DNA of 64,000 bases from Spinactinospora alkalitolerans (GCF_013408795.1 NZ_JACCCC010000001.1:1612001-1676000), one strand, 5' to 3'. Shown: positions 38,234-47,051, counted from the stretch's first letter. Notes: a model not told the origin generated them from the letters alone. Made by a program: numbers and translations.

Positions 38234-39604
38234 AGCGTGGACCGGGACTCCGGCCAGGTCGAGGATCAGGTCGTAGACGTCGGTGGCGGCGATCCGGTCG
38301 CGGGCGAGTGACGGGTCGCCGCACAGCAGCACCGGCCCCTGCGCCGGATCGTCGGGGATCCTGCCGTGCGTGCCGCGCACCCAGCCGGGGTCGAGGGGCA
38401 CCACGTTCATCGCGTAGCGCAGCCCCAGTTTCTTGCGCACCAGGCCCAGGCCGGCGCGCAGTTTCGCGGTGCGGTCGGCGGGGTCCAGGAACAGTTCGGC
38501 CGGGTCGTAGCCGGGTTTGCGGTGGATCTCCACCCCCCGCGCGAAGTCGGGCGCGCGCCGGTCGTCCAGCCAGTAGTAGTAGGTGAACCACGCCCCGGGG
38601 TCGGCCACCAGCACCAGTTCGCCGGAGCGCTCGTGGTCCAGGCCGTGCGCGGCCTGGGCCTCGCGGTCCAGCACCAGGTCGACGCCGTCCAGTCCGCGGC
38701 ACAGGTCGGCCACCGCGTCGAGGTCGGCCGGGTCGGCGACGTAGACGTGCGCGGCCTGGTGGTCGGCCACGGCGAAGGCCCGCGACGTCCACGGGTCGAG
38801 GTACTCCATGCCGTGCTGGACGTGGACCTCCAGCAGCCCGGCCTCGCGCAGGGCCCGGTTGACGTGCACCGGGTGCGCGGCCGGCGCGATGCCGTACTCG
38901 CTGAGCACCACGACGTTCGCGCCGAGGCCGCTCGCGTCGTCCAGCAGCGGGGCCAGGGCCGCGTCCACCGCCCGCACCGCTGCGAGCGCCTCGGGCCCGT
39001 CGGGTCCGTAACGCTGCAGGTCGTAGTCCAGGTGCGGCAGGTAGCACAGGGTGAGGTCGGCCTGGGGCAGCAGCCGCCGGGTCGCGGCCACGATCCACTC
39101 CGTCGAGCGCAGCGACGCGGTCGGCCCCCAGTACTGGAACAGCGGGAAGGGGCCGAGCGCGTCGGTCAGCTCGTCGTGCAGCGCGGGCGGGCGGGCGTAG
39201 CAGTCGGGGGACTTGCGGCCGTCGGCGTGGTAGACCGGCCGGGGCGTCACGGTCCAGTCGGTGGTCGCGCCCATCGCATACCACCAGCACACGTTCGCGG
39301 TGCGGAATCCCGGCCGGTGCCGGCGCGCGGTCTCCCACACCTTCTCGCCCTGGACCAGCCGGTTGTGCTGGCGCCACAGGTGGACCTCGCCGACGTCGCG
39401 GAAGTACCAGCCGTTGCCGACGATGCCGTGGTCGCGGGGGAGCCCTCCGGTGAGGAAGGTCGACTGGACGGGGCAGGTCACGGCGGGTAGCACCGTGTCG
39501 AGCGGCGCCTGCCACCCCTGGTCGGCCAGCGCGCGCAGCCGCGGGGCGTGCTCCAGCAGGGCCGGGGTCAGCCCCACGACGTCGATGACGAGCAGTCGGC
39601 TCAT
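38222..39604 (-). CDS. eboF: EboF-like alkaline phosphatase / nucleotide pyrophosphatase family protein
   Basis: A 460-residue member of the type I phosphodiesterase/nucleotide pyrophosphatase group. The metal- and nucleophile-bearing N terminus is visible (LLVIDVVGLTP, then PAVTCPVQSTFLTG with the Thr/Ser nucleophile region, and DHGIVGNGWYF), and further histidine/aspartate ligands lie in LPHLDYDLQRYG. No signal peptide is seen. It is the last gene of the seven-gene ebo operon; its ATG overlaps the eboE stop (ATGA). In ebo clusters this gene is called eboF; its substrate is unknown. Confidence 0.82.
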   Translation of the reverse strand: MSRLLVIDVVGLTPALLEHAPRLRALADQGWQAPLDTVLPAVTCPVQSTFLTGGLPRDHGIVGNGWYFRDVGEVHLWRQHNRLVQGEKVWETARRHRPGFRTANVCWWYAMGATTDWTVTPRPVYHADGRKSPDCYARPPALHDELTDALGPFPLFQYWGPTASLRSTEWIVAATRRLLPQADLTLCYLPHLDYDLQRYGPDGPEALAAVRAVDAALAPLLDDASGLGANVVVLSEYGIAPAAHPVHVNRALREAGLLEVHVQHGMEYLDPWTSRAFAVADHQAAHVYVADPADLDAVADLCRGLDGVDLVLDREAQAAHGLDHERSGELVLVADPGAWFTYYYWLDDRRAPDFARGVEIHRKPGYDPAELFLDPADRTAKLRAGLGLVRKKLGLRYAMNVVPLDPGWVRGTHGRIPDDPAQGPVLLCGDPSLARDRIAATDVYDLILDLAGVPVHARRS

Positions 39605-40770
39605 GCGTCCTCCAGTCCGATCTCGGTGAGTCGGCCGCGCACCCAGGCGAGCTCTCCGGCCAAGCCCGACACCAGCCCGGCGTCGCCCTCGGGCCGCTGG
39701 TGCTCGGGCAGCACCGACCAGGTGTAGGTCTCGACCTCGACGTGGTCGGTGACGGGCGCGCCGGGGCCGAACAGGGCCGCGAGGGTGCGGGACAGGTGCT
39801 CCTGGGTGCCCTCCAGCGGGGCGAGCGGGCGGCGGTGCAGCGGGACGTGGAAGTGCACCCGCCACGGGCCGTCGCCGTCCAGGGGGGCCTCGCCGGCCAG
39901 CGCGTCGGGCAGGTCGTCGCGCGCGCGGATCCCGTCGGCCGCGGACTCGCGCACCTGGTGCAGGAAGCGGTCCTCGGCGAAGGAGGACAGCGCGGCCCTG
40001 GCGTCGGCTCCGGCCGGCCGCGGCGCCTGGACCGCCGCCGACGCCTGCGTCTTGACCACCGGCAGGCCGGCGGCGGCCAGCCGCGCCAGCGCCTCGTCGG
40101 GCTCCTCGAAGGCCACCGCCAGGTGGCAGGTGTCCAGGCACACCCCGATGTGGTCACGGTCGACCGCGGCGAGCAGCTCCGCCGCGTCGCCGGTGGTCTC
40201 CACGACGCATCCGGGTTCGGGTTCCAGGCCGACGCGCACCGGGCGCCCGGTCTCGGCGGCGAGCGCGCCCAGGCCGGCGGCGAGCCGGTCCAGGTTGTCC
40301 AGGGCGCGTCGGCGCCGGCCGGCGTCCCAGGGCGCGCGCCAGGCCAGCGGCAGCGTGGAGACGCTGCCCCGCCGGGCGTCGTCGGGCAGCAGCCGGCCGA
40401 GCACGCGGGCGCAGTCGAGGGTGTAGTCCAGGCGCTCCCGTTCGGTCCAGTCCGGGTGGTACACCCGACCCTTGACGACGGGGGCCTGGAACCCGGCGTA
40501 GGGGAAGGCGTTGAGGGTCACCACCTCCAGGCCGGAGCGTTCCAGGGCCGTGCGCAGCCGCTCGGTCTCGCCGGGGTCGCCGGCCAGGCGGCGGGCCAGG
40601 GGAGCGGGCAGCCACAGCCCCAGGCCGACGCGGTCCAGCCCGAGCGCGGCCCGGACCGGCGCGCCGTAGCGGCGCACCTGGTCGAGGACGCCGTCGAGAT
40701 CCTCGGCGGGGTGCACGTTGGTGCAGTAGGCGACGTGCACGAGCGTGCCGTCGGGGTGGCGCAGCCGCAT
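39601..40770 (-). CDS. eboE: Metabolite traffic protein EboE (TIM barrel)
   Basis: A 389-residue TIM-barrel protein of the sugar-phosphate isomerase superfamily. It has the EboE-type N terminus (HVAYCTNVHPAEDLD), a barrel core with GLEPEPGCVVETT and GVCLDTCHLAV, and a His/Glu-containing C-terminal part (VHFHVPLHRRP, VEVETYTWSVLP). The cyanobacterial ebo cluster is linked to moving the scytonemin precursor to the periplasm; the reaction of EboE is not known. The gene starts 4 nt after the eboB stop and overlaps eboF. Confidence 0.87.
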   Translation of the reverse strand: MRLRHPDGTLVHVAYCTNVHPAEDLDGVLDQVRRYGAPVRAALGLDRVGLGLWLPAPLARRLAGDPGETERLRTALERSGLEVVTLNAFPYAGFQAPVVKGRVYHPDWTERERLDYTLDCARVLGRLLPDDARRGSVSTLPLAWRAPWDAGRRRRALDNLDRLAAGLGALAAETGRPVRVGLEPEPGCVVETTGDAAELLAAVDRDHIGVCLDTCHLAVAFEEPDEALARLAAAGLPVVKTQASAAVQAPRPAGADARAALSSFAEDRFLHQVRESAADGIRARDDLPDALAGEAPLDGDGPWRVHFHVPLHRRPLAPLEGTQEHLSRTLAALFGPGAPVTDHVEVETYTWSVLPEHQRPEGDAGLVSGLAGELAWVRGRLTEIGLEDA

Positions 40771-40774
40771 CGCC

Positions 40775-41638
40775 TCAGTCCTCCCGCCCGCCGCGCAGCA
40801 CCGAGTTGCCGGCGAAGGTCGCCCCCGGGTCGCCGGCCTCGATGTCGTCGAGCAGCAGCCGCCCGCTCTGCCCGTAGAACTCCACCGGGTTGCGCCACAG
40901 CACCCGGTCGACGTCGTCGTCGCCGAACCCGTGGTCGAGCATGGCCCGCCCGGTCTTCGCGGTCTTCAGCGGATCGCTGCGCCCCCAGTCGGCGGCCGAG
41001 TTGACCAGCACCCGGTCCGGGCCGCGCTCGGCGAGGATGCGCACCATGCGGTGCTCGTCCATCTTGGTGTCGGGGTAGATCGAGAAGCCCATCCAGCACC
41101 CGGTGCCGGCGACCAGGTCGACGGTCGTCTCGTTGAGGTGGTCGACCAGGACCCGCTCGGGCGCGATCCCCGAGGCGGCGACGAGTTCGAGGGTGCGCCT
41201 GGTGCCGGCCGCCTTGTCCCGGTGCGGGGTGTGCACCAGCACCGGAAGGTCGTGCTGCACGGCCATCTCCAGTTGGCGGGCGAACGCCTTCTCCTCGGCC
41301 TCGCTCATCGAGTCGAACCCGATCTCGCCGACCGCGACCACCCCGTCCTTGGCGAGGTAGCGCGGCAGGACGTCGAGCACCCCGGTGCAGCGGGGGTCGT
41401 TGGCCTCCTTGGGGTTGAGCGCGATGGTGCAGTGGTGCCTGATCCCGAACCGGGCCGCCCTGAAGCGCTCCCAGCCGACGAGCCCGTCGAAGTAGTCGCA
41501 GAAGGAGCCGACGTTGGTGCGCGGCTGGCCCAGCCAGAAGGCCGGCTCGACGAGGGCGCGGACGCCGGCCGCGTGCATCGCCTCGTAGTCGCCGGTGGTC
41601 CGCGAGGTCATGTGGATGTGCGGGTCGAAGATGCGCAT
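40775..41638 (-). CDS. eboB: EboB-like TatD-family metal-dependent hydrolase
   Basis: A 287-residue amidohydrolase-fold protein. Metal-binding motifs are seen as FDPHIHMTS (about 4-12), GEIGFDS, LVHTPHRD and DHLNETT, with a late Asp in NSAADWG. This matches the TatD-related protein present in ebo clusters (EboB). A TatD relationship suggests hydrolase activity, but the normal TatD DNase role is not implied. The ATG is preceded by GGAGGAG. A 55-nt gap separates it from eboA, the largest gap within the operon. Confidence 0.83.
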   Translation of the reverse strand: MRIFDPHIHMTSRTTGDYEAMHAAGVRALVEPAFWLGQPRTNVGSFCDYFDGLVGWERFRAARFGIRHHCTIALNPKEANDPRCTGVLDVLPRYLAKDGVVAVGEIGFDSMSEAEEKAFARQLEMAVQHDLPVLVHTPHRDKAAGTRRTLELVAASGIAPERVLVDHLNETTVDLVAGTGCWMGFSIYPDTKMDEHRMVRILAERGPDRVLVNSAADWGRSDPLKTAKTGRAMLDHGFGDDDVDRVLWRNPVEFYGQSGRLLLDDIEAGDPGATFAGNSVLRGGRED

Positions 41639-41693
41639 GTTCGTCTCCTCCGGGTCATGGGGCGGCTCGGCGCGGGAGTGCGGCCCGCTCGCG

Positions 41694-42425
41694 TCAACCG
41701 GGGGCGCGCGGGCGGCGCCGCTCGGCGAGCGCGCGCTCCGCGGCGGCGCGGCGGTCGGGGTGCGGTGACCGCGCCTCGGCGGTGAGCGCCCGCAGCGTTT
41801 CGGGGTCCTCGCCCACCAGGCGCCAGGTGTCGGCGGGCACGGCCCGGCCGGCCGCGACCCGCTCGACGGCGAAGCCGCCGGCCATGCGGGCCAGTTCGGC
41901 GTCGGCGCGCTCGTCCAGCCGGTGCACCGCGGCCAGCGGGACGCCGGTGAACAGGCACTTGAGCACGCCGTGCCGCCAGGCGGGCGCGGTGAGGAACCGG
42001 TGGCCGCAGGGGCCCATGGCCGCGGCGATCAGCCGCGGGTCGTTGGTCCGCAGCGCGTCGTCGATCAGCTCGGGGGCGACCGCGCCGACGTCGAGGCCGT
42101 CCAGCGCGCGCAGGACGGCGCGCTTCTCGTCGGAGTCGCCGAAGCGGTAGAGCGCGGCGACCTCCTCGGCGAGCAGGTCGGGCCGCCCGCTCAGGGCCGG
42201 GGCGTCGCGCAGCGCCGCCAGCAGCGCCGCGCGGACCCGGTCGTCCAGCGTCGGCCCCAGCAGGCCCGACGGGTCGGCCGGGTCGGCGGGGCCGCGCGCG
42301 ACGAGCCGGGCCGCGGCGGGGAAGCGCACGGCGATGGCGTCCGGGTCGCCGGTGATCTCATCGGTCAGCGCGCGCAGCCGCCGCCGCGCCTCCTCGGGCA
42401 GCGCCCCCATCGCTCCTGCGTTCAC
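41694..42425 (-). CDS. eboA: EboA-domain protein
   Basis: About 243 residues, mostly alpha-helical and Ala/Arg/Leu-rich, with the EboA-like stretch DAPALSGRPDLLAEEVAALYRFGDSDEKRAVLRAL and a conserved RTNDPRL...PFxxxYL-type region here reading RTNDPRLIAAAMGP...HGVLKCLFTGVPL. EboA has no assigned biochemistry. The GTG at 42425 (GGAG upstream) is chosen; ATG 42410 is an alternative five codons later. It lies 11 nt after the stop of the sugar isomerase-like gene. Confidence 0.8.
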   Translation of the reverse strand: MNAGAMGALPEEARRRLRALTDEITGDPDAIAVRFPAAARLVARGPADPADPSGLLGPTLDDRVRAALLAALRDAPALSGRPDLLAEEVAALYRFGDSDEKRAVLRALDGLDVGAVAPELIDDALRTNDPRLIAAAMGPCGHRFLTAPAWRHGVLKCLFTGVPLAAVHRLDERADAELARMAGGFAVERVAAGRAVPADTWRLVGEDPETLRALTAEARSPHPDRRAAAERALAERRRPRAPG

Positions 42426-42436
42426 GTCTCCGCCCT

Positions 42437-43303
42437 TCACGTGGTCGTCGCGGTGCGCGGCGCACCGGCGTCGGCCAGCGCCCGGCGCAGGGCCGCCATC
42501 GAGCGCGCCGCCACCGCCGGGGCCGCGTGGCCGTGCCGGGGCAGCTCCATCGACGCCAGCCCGGTGTAGCCGGCGTCGACCAGGGCGCCCAGCACGGCGG
42601 GCAGGTCGATCTCGCCCTCGCCCAGTTCGAGGTGCTCGTGGACGCCGGGCCGCATGTCGTCCACCTGCACGTTGGCCAGCAGCGGGCCGGCCGCGCGCAC
42701 GGTCTCGGGGGCGCTGCGCGGTTCGTTGCACACGCAGTGCCCCACGTCGAGGGTGACGCCGAGCGGCTCGGGGTCGCCGAGCCGGGACCGCAGCTCCAGG
42801 ACGCCGTCGAGGGTGTCGACGAACATGCCGGGCTCGGGTTCGAAGGCGAGTCGGACCCCGAGCCGCTCGGCCTCCTCCAGCACCGGTGCGACGCCGTCCA
42901 CCAGCCGCAGCCAGCCGGTCCGCTCGTCGGTGCCCTCCGGGAGGGTGCCGGACCAGAACGAGACGGCCTCGGCGCCGAGATCGGCCGCCACCCGCACGGC
43001 GCGGCGCAGCAGGTCGGTCCGGCGCTCCCGGCCGACCGCCGAGACCAGCGTCGGCTCGTGCTTGTGCCACGGGTCCATGACGTAGCGGGCGCCGGTCTCC
43101 ACCACGACGGCCAGGCCGAGGTCGTCGAGGCGGCGGGCCACCGCGGCGGTGCGCGCGGCCAGGTCGTCGGCGAAGGGGTCGAGGTGCGGGTGGTCCAGGG
43201 TCAGCGCCGCGCCGTCGTAGCCGAGCCCGGCGATGACGGCGAGGGCGTCGTCGAGGCGGTGGCCGCCGAACCCGTTGGTTCCGTACCCCAGGCGCAGGCT
43301 CAC
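42437..43303 (-). CDS. Sugar phosphate isomerase/epimerase-like TIM barrel in the ebo operon
   Basis: A 288-residue xylose-isomerase-like barrel: N-terminal RLGYGTNGFGGH, metal-ligand candidates in FEPEPGMFVD (Glu), LDVGHCVCNEP (Asp/His), VQVDDMRPGVHEHL and SMELPRHGHA. It is a different branch from EboE, so the operon has two barrel enzymes. The GTG overlaps the eboC stop by 4 nt. It would isomerise, epimerise or cleave a sugar- or cyclitol-like substrate; the substrate is unknown. Confidence 0.83.
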   Translation of the reverse strand: MSLRLGYGTNGFGGHRLDDALAVIAGLGYDGAALTLDHPHLDPFADDLAARTAAVARRLDDLGLAVVVETGARYVMDPWHKHEPTLVSAVGRERRTDLLRRAVRVAADLGAEAVSFWSGTLPEGTDERTGWLRLVDGVAPVLEEAERLGVRLAFEPEPGMFVDTLDGVLELRSRLGDPEPLGVTLDVGHCVCNEPRSAPETVRAAGPLLANVQVDDMRPGVHEHLELGEGEIDLPAVLGALVDAGYTGLASMELPRHGHAAPAVAARSMAALRRALADAGAPRTATTT

Positions 43304-44154
43304 GTGGGCGATACCGCCTTCGAGGCCGCGCGCGCGACCGGGCCGGCGCAGACCAGGGCGGTGGCCCGCACCGGATGCCCCGCCCTGGCCAGCAGCGCCG
43401 CCTGCAGCGGGATCATCCCGCGGATGCCGGCGCCGGTTGCGCCGCGGACGGTACCGGCGTCCGGGCAGCGCAGGGCCGCGGCCTGCGCGCGTCCCACGGT
43501 CGTGGCGAAGAGCGCGGCGAATGCGGCGGCCGCGCCGGCCGGGCGCTTCGGGCGCTGCGGCGCCGCGGCCAGCGCCGCACCGGTCAGGGTGGCGGCCACG
43601 GCGAACCCGGCCGTGGCAGGGGAGGCGCCGTGGACCTCGCCGCGGCTGAGCGCGGTCACCCCGGCGGTGTGCACGGTGAGGGCGAGGGCCGGCACGGCGG
43701 CGGCGCGCGGTCGCCCGCCCGCTCCGAGCAGCACGTCCAGGCCGCGCGCGCTCGCCATAAGGACGGGGCCCAGGGGACCCCGCTTGCCCGCGAGGTCGTA
43801 GCACCAGATGACCGCGGTGAGGGGGAGCGCGGTCCGCAGGGCCCGGCGCCCGCCGCCCCAGCGCGCCGCCGCGATCCCGGCGGCGGTCAGCCCCGAGGCC
43901 AGGGCGAGCGCGTCGCCCGGGCTGACCCGGCCCGAGGGGATGGGGCGCTCGGGGCGCTCGACCGCGTCGACCGCGCGGTCGGCGTAGTCGTTGAGGACCA
44001 TGCCGGCCCAGTACAGCAGGGTCGACGCCACCGGGAGCGCCCACGTGCGGCGGCCGTCCGGCCAGTCCGCGGCGGCCGCGCCGGCGAGGGTGTCACCGGG
44101 TACGGTCAGCGCGGCCGGCAGCCGCACCAGTTCGGCCGCGTCGCGCCACCTCAC
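43300..44154 (-). CDS. eboC: EboC, UbiA-family prenyltransferase-like membrane protein
   Basis: A 284-residue protein with about eight hydrophobic helices and the UbiA Mg-prenyl-diphosphate motif NDYADRAVDAVERPERPIPSG (Asn/Asp-x-x-x-Asp, about 52-72). A second Asp motif lies near WCYDLAGKRGPLGP. UbiA enzymes attach an isoprenoid chain to a small acceptor in the membrane; EboC is the ebo-cluster version. GTG 44154 overlaps the stop of the upstream inositol-phosphate-synthase-like gene (GTGA), so production is coupled. Confidence 0.85.
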   Translation of the reverse strand: MRWRDAAELVRLPAALTVPGDTLAGAAAADWPDGRRTWALPVASTLLYWAGMVLNDYADRAVDAVERPERPIPSGRVSPGDALALASGLTAAGIAAARWGGGRRALRTALPLTAVIWCYDLAGKRGPLGPVLMASARGLDVLLGAGGRPRAAAVPALALTVHTAGVTALSRGEVHGASPATAGFAVAATLTGAALAAAPQRPKRPAGAAAAFAALFATTVGRAQAAALRCPDAGTVRGATGAGIRGMIPLQAALLARAGHPVRATALVCAGPVARAASKAVSPT

Positions 44155-45386
44155 GCGCCCCCTCCCGCCGCGGCCCGGGCGCACCAGGCGGTGAGCTCCT
44201 CCCACTGGGCGGCCAGGCGGTGCTCCTCGCTGCCGGCCGGGTCCTTGAAGAAGAAGCCGAACGCGCCGACCGGCCCGGTCGCGCCGGTCTCGTGGGCGCG
44301 CGCCATCAGGCGCACCAGGTCCAGCACGAGCGGGGCCGCCAGCGCCGAGTCGCAGCCGGCCCAGGTGAACTGCAGGGACATCCGGACCCCGAGGAACCCC
44401 TCGAAGGAGATGTGGTCCCATGCGGTCTTCCAGTCGCCGAGGTCGGGGGCGTAGTCGATGTGCAGCGGGCCGTCGACCGGATGGCCGAGGATCGACTCGA
44501 GGCCGCGCCCCTTCGTGGTGATCTTGCTCGCGGCGTTGTCCGCGCTGGCCAGCGTGGCGCCGTCGCCTCCGCCGAGGAGGTTGTAGGAGGCCCACGAGCG
44601 CACCTGCAGCGCGCGCGTGGCGAACAGCGGAGCCAGCGCGGTCTTGACCAGGGTCTCGCCGGTCTTGGCGTCGGAGCCGGCCCAGGGCAGCCCCATGCGC
44701 TCGGCGAGCCCGGTGAGCGCGGGCGGGCGGACCGAGGGGCTGGGCGTGAAGGCGACCAGCGGGCAGCCGGCGCGCAGGGCGGCGTAGGCGTAGAGCGAAC
44801 TGCCCGGCAGCGGCGACTCACCGGCGTCCAGTGCGCGCTCCAGCGCGTCCGGATCGCTCAGCGCCGGGGTCTGCGGCGCGGGCGGTTCGGTGCTGGTGAG
44901 GTCGACGACGACGACGCGGTCGAGCCGGTGCTCGTCGCGGAAGGCCCGCAAGTCGGCCTCGACGCGCGCGGCGGTCGCCCGCTGGGGCTCCTCGTCGAGG
45001 GCGCGGACCCCCGGGCGCAGCCGCGCGTCGACGGCGGCGAGCGCGTCGGTCAGCGCGGCGGGCAGGTGGGCGGGGACGACGCCCGATGCCGCCAGCTCCT
45101 CGGCCCGCTTGGTCAGCGGGACCGCGCTCACGTCGTGGCCGCCGATGACGATGTCGCCGATTCCGGGCAGTCCCGCACCGGAGATCTCGGGCAGTTCGGT
45201 GACGCAGCCGGTCCGCGCGCCGAGTCCGGCCCCGAGGGCGAGGGACCCGACGGTCGCGGTGGTGGCGACCGATCCGCGCGCCCCGATGAACCAGGCGCCG
45301 ATCCGTCCGCGCGGCCGGGGATCGCCCTCCCCGGCGAGGCGGGCGGCTCCCGGTTCGGGGGGCTGCTTGGGCACGGGGGCTGACAT
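44151..45386 (-). CDS. Myo-inositol-1-phosphate synthase-like protein, first gene of the ebo operon
   Basis: About 411 residues. The NAD-binding motif FIGARGSVATTA is at about 32-43. The synthase features ASYNLLGGGDGATLASADNAASK, the catalytic-lysine region GSDAKTGETLVKT and DSALAAPLVLDLVRLM are present. True synthases convert glucose-6-phosphate to inositol-3-phosphate; this member may use another phosphorylated sugar. ATG 45386 with GAGGAGG is chosen over an in-frame start 54 nt upstream. In cyanobacterial ebo clusters the position is taken by a dehydroquinate-synthase-like EboD, which also does NAD-dependent sugar-phosphate cyclisation. Confidence 0.85.
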   Translation of the reverse strand: MSAPVPKQPPEPGAARLAGEGDPRPRGRIGAWFIGARGSVATTATVGSLALGAGLGARTGCVTELPEISGAGLPGIGDIVIGGHDVSAVPLTKRAEELAASGVVPAHLPAALTDALAAVDARLRPGVRALDEEPQRATAARVEADLRAFRDEHRLDRVVVVDLTSTEPPAPQTPALSDPDALERALDAGESPLPGSSLYAYAALRAGCPLVAFTPSPSVRPPALTGLAERMGLPWAGSDAKTGETLVKTALAPLFATRALQVRSWASYNLLGGGDGATLASADNAASKITTKGRGLESILGHPVDGPLHIDYAPDLGDWKTAWDHISFEGFLGVRMSLQFTWAGCDSALAAPLVLDLVRLMARAHETGATGPVGAFGFFFKDPAGSEEHRLAAQWEELTAWCARAAAGGGA

Positions 45387-45434
45387 GGCGTCCTCCTCGC
45401 GACACACGGACCAGAGGCCTGTGTTCCCGGTCAC

Positions 45435-45453
45435 AGACATACGTCGGATGTCT
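45435..45453. promoter_or_regulatory. Operator-like inverted repeat at the ebo transcription start
   Basis: AGACAT (45435-45440) / ATGTCT (45448-45453) with a 7-nt spacer, placed just downstream of the -10 hexamer, where a repressor would block initiation. Confidence 0.45.
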
Positions 45454-45456
45454 CGA

Positions 45457-45486
45457 AAGCTAAACCGCTCGGCTACGAGCGGTCAA
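45457..45486 (-). promoter_or_regulatory. Promoter of the ebo operon
   Basis: On the minus strand, TTGACC (45486-45481) and TAGCTT (45462-45457) with an 18-nt spacer. The spacer contains a perfect 7-bp inverted repeat, CCGCTCG (45465-45471) / CGAGCGG (45476-45482). RNA would start about 60 nt before the first gene's ATG. Confidence 0.5.
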
Positions 45487-45947
45487 GACTCGGAAAACGG
45501 TTTGTCACGGCGCTTCGCCAACCAGATGACGAAAGCCGCGGCCGCAACAGCGGCCGATGGGCGGCCGGCAGAGGCGGCCGCATCCGGGCGGATGACGGCG
45601 AGGGACGTGGTATTTCCACTGGTGAGAGAGGTGGTGACTGCTCGGGTGACGCGTCCGCGTCCCGCCGGGACTCGATCCGGATCGACGCCGTCGAGGAAGA
45701 TCGGCTTTGTCAGGCAACTGGACGAAGTTCGATTATTTTCGGTGAAAGATATTCCTTTTGCGGGGATCCGTGTGTAACTTCACACCTGTGACGGCCCGAC
45801 CACCCCGAGCCTGTGCTAGGCGACCGCGGAGTGGCCGGGGAGCTGCCCCCGACCGGCCCAGGCCGGCCGCACGGGCACACCGGTGACCCGGCCGAGCGCG
45901 GCGCGGGTCACCCCTGCGGAGCACCCGGAGTGCGCGAAGGAGAAGGC

Positions 45948-46913
45948 ATGGCCAGAATCGACAGGACCGAACTCGGACGGCGCGGGTTCCTGCGCACACT
46001 CGCGGCGACCACCGTGGCGGTGAGCGCCGGAACCGTCTCCGGGGCGCTGGCCGCGCCCGCCCACGCCGCCAACGGTCGGCTGATCCCGCCGGGCAAGATC
46101 GGCATCCAGCTCTACACCATCCGCGACAAGGTCGCCGAGCTCGGCTTCCGCGTGGTGTTCGAGGAGCTGGCGCGCATCGGCTACCAGGAGATCGAGTTCG
46201 CCGGCTACACCCAGAGCCAAGTCGGCCCGATCACCGTCCCGCAGATCCGGCAACTGCTCGACGACAACGGGCTCAAGGCCGTGGGGAGCCACGTGGGGCT
46301 GTCCGCGTGGCGCTCCGACACGGAACGCGAGCTCGACAACGCCGAGATCCTCGGCCTGAAGTACGTCGGCACCGCCAACGCCCCCACTCACGTCAACACG
46401 GTCGCCGGCTACCAGGCCGCCGCGGAGGAGTTCAACACCTTCGGGGCGGCCGCAGCAGCGCGCGGCATCAAGTTCTACCAGCACAACCACGCGGGCGAGT
46501 TCGCCTTCGCCGACGACCGGCCCGACGTCCGCCTCTACGACGTCTTCCTGGACAACACCGACCCCGACCTGGTGTTCCTGGAGATGGACATCTACTGGGC
46601 CTTCGCCGGCCAGTACCGCTACCCCGGCTTCGACCCCGTCGACTACGTCAACGCCCATCCGCGCCGCTACCCCCTGTTCCACGTCAAGGACGGCAAGACC
46701 AACCCCGACAACGGCAACGGCTACGACATCATCGAGTTCGGCGCCGGGGACCTGCCCTACCGGCGCTTCTTCAGCTCGCTCCGCAGCCGCGGGGCCCACC
46801 ACGGCATCTGGGAGCAGGACAACGCCGGCTCGACCGCCGCGCCGCCCCACCCGGTGAACTCACTCGGCAACGCCGAGCGCAGCTACGACGCCATGTACCG
46901 CCTGCGCGGCTGA
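45948..46913 (+). CDS. Tat-exported sugar phosphate isomerase/epimerase-like protein
   Basis: A 321-residue xylose-isomerase-like TIM barrel with a twin-arginine signal (GRRGFLRTLAATT, cleavage after AHA, about residue 39), so it is folded and possibly metallated before export. The barrel shows GIQLYTIRD, GYQEIEFAGY, FYQHNHAGEF (His), LEMDIYWAF (Glu/Asp), FHVKDGK and IWEQDNA. A strong SD (GAAGGAG) precedes the ATG. The next gene is a secreted PQQ-type dehydrogenase, so both probably act on extracellular sugars or glycosides. Confidence 0.88.
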   Translation: MARIDRTELGRRGFLRTLAATTVAVSAGTVSGALAAPAHAANGRLIPPGKIGIQLYTIRDKVAELGFRVVFEELARIGYQEIEFAGYTQSQVGPITVPQIRQLLDDNGLKAVGSHVGLSAWRSDTERELDNAEILGLKYVGTANAPTHVNTVAGYQAAAEEFNTFGAAAAARGIKFYQHNHAGEFAFADDRPDVRLYDVFLDNTDPDLVFLEMDIYWAFAGQYRYPGFDPVDYVNAHPRRYPLFHVKDGKTNPDNGNGYDIIEFGAGDLPYRRFFSSLRSRGAHHGIWEQDNAGSTAAPPHPVNSLGNAERSYDAMYRLRG

Positions 46914-47051
46914 CCGGCGCCGCGCCCCGCTGGAGCCGGCCGGACCAGGCCGCGCGACATCGGGCGGCGCCGCGCCCTTTCGCCCCGGCGGCGCCGGGCC
47001 GCGGCGCGCGCCCCCCCGTCACCCCCCAGGCAACGCCACAAGGAGCCCCGT

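Larger units (their letters stand above)
45387..45947. other. 561-bp divergent control region between the ebo operon and the Tat isomerase gene
   Basis: It contains the ebo promoter and inverted repeats (45435-45486), a CGGCCG-rich stretch (45540-45590), an AT-rich segment (45725-45760) and a GTGTG (45770-45774) / CACAC (45781-45785) inverted repeat ahead of the plus-strand gene. Short ORFs here (for example 45505-45717 on the minus strand) have no recognisable features, and I do not call them genes. Confidence 0.6.

Noticed and set aside
45505-45717. 70-residue minus-strand ORF in the ebo divergent region
   Set aside because: Arg/His/Pro-rich, no SD, no recognisable features; it would lie between the ebo promoter and the divergent gene.
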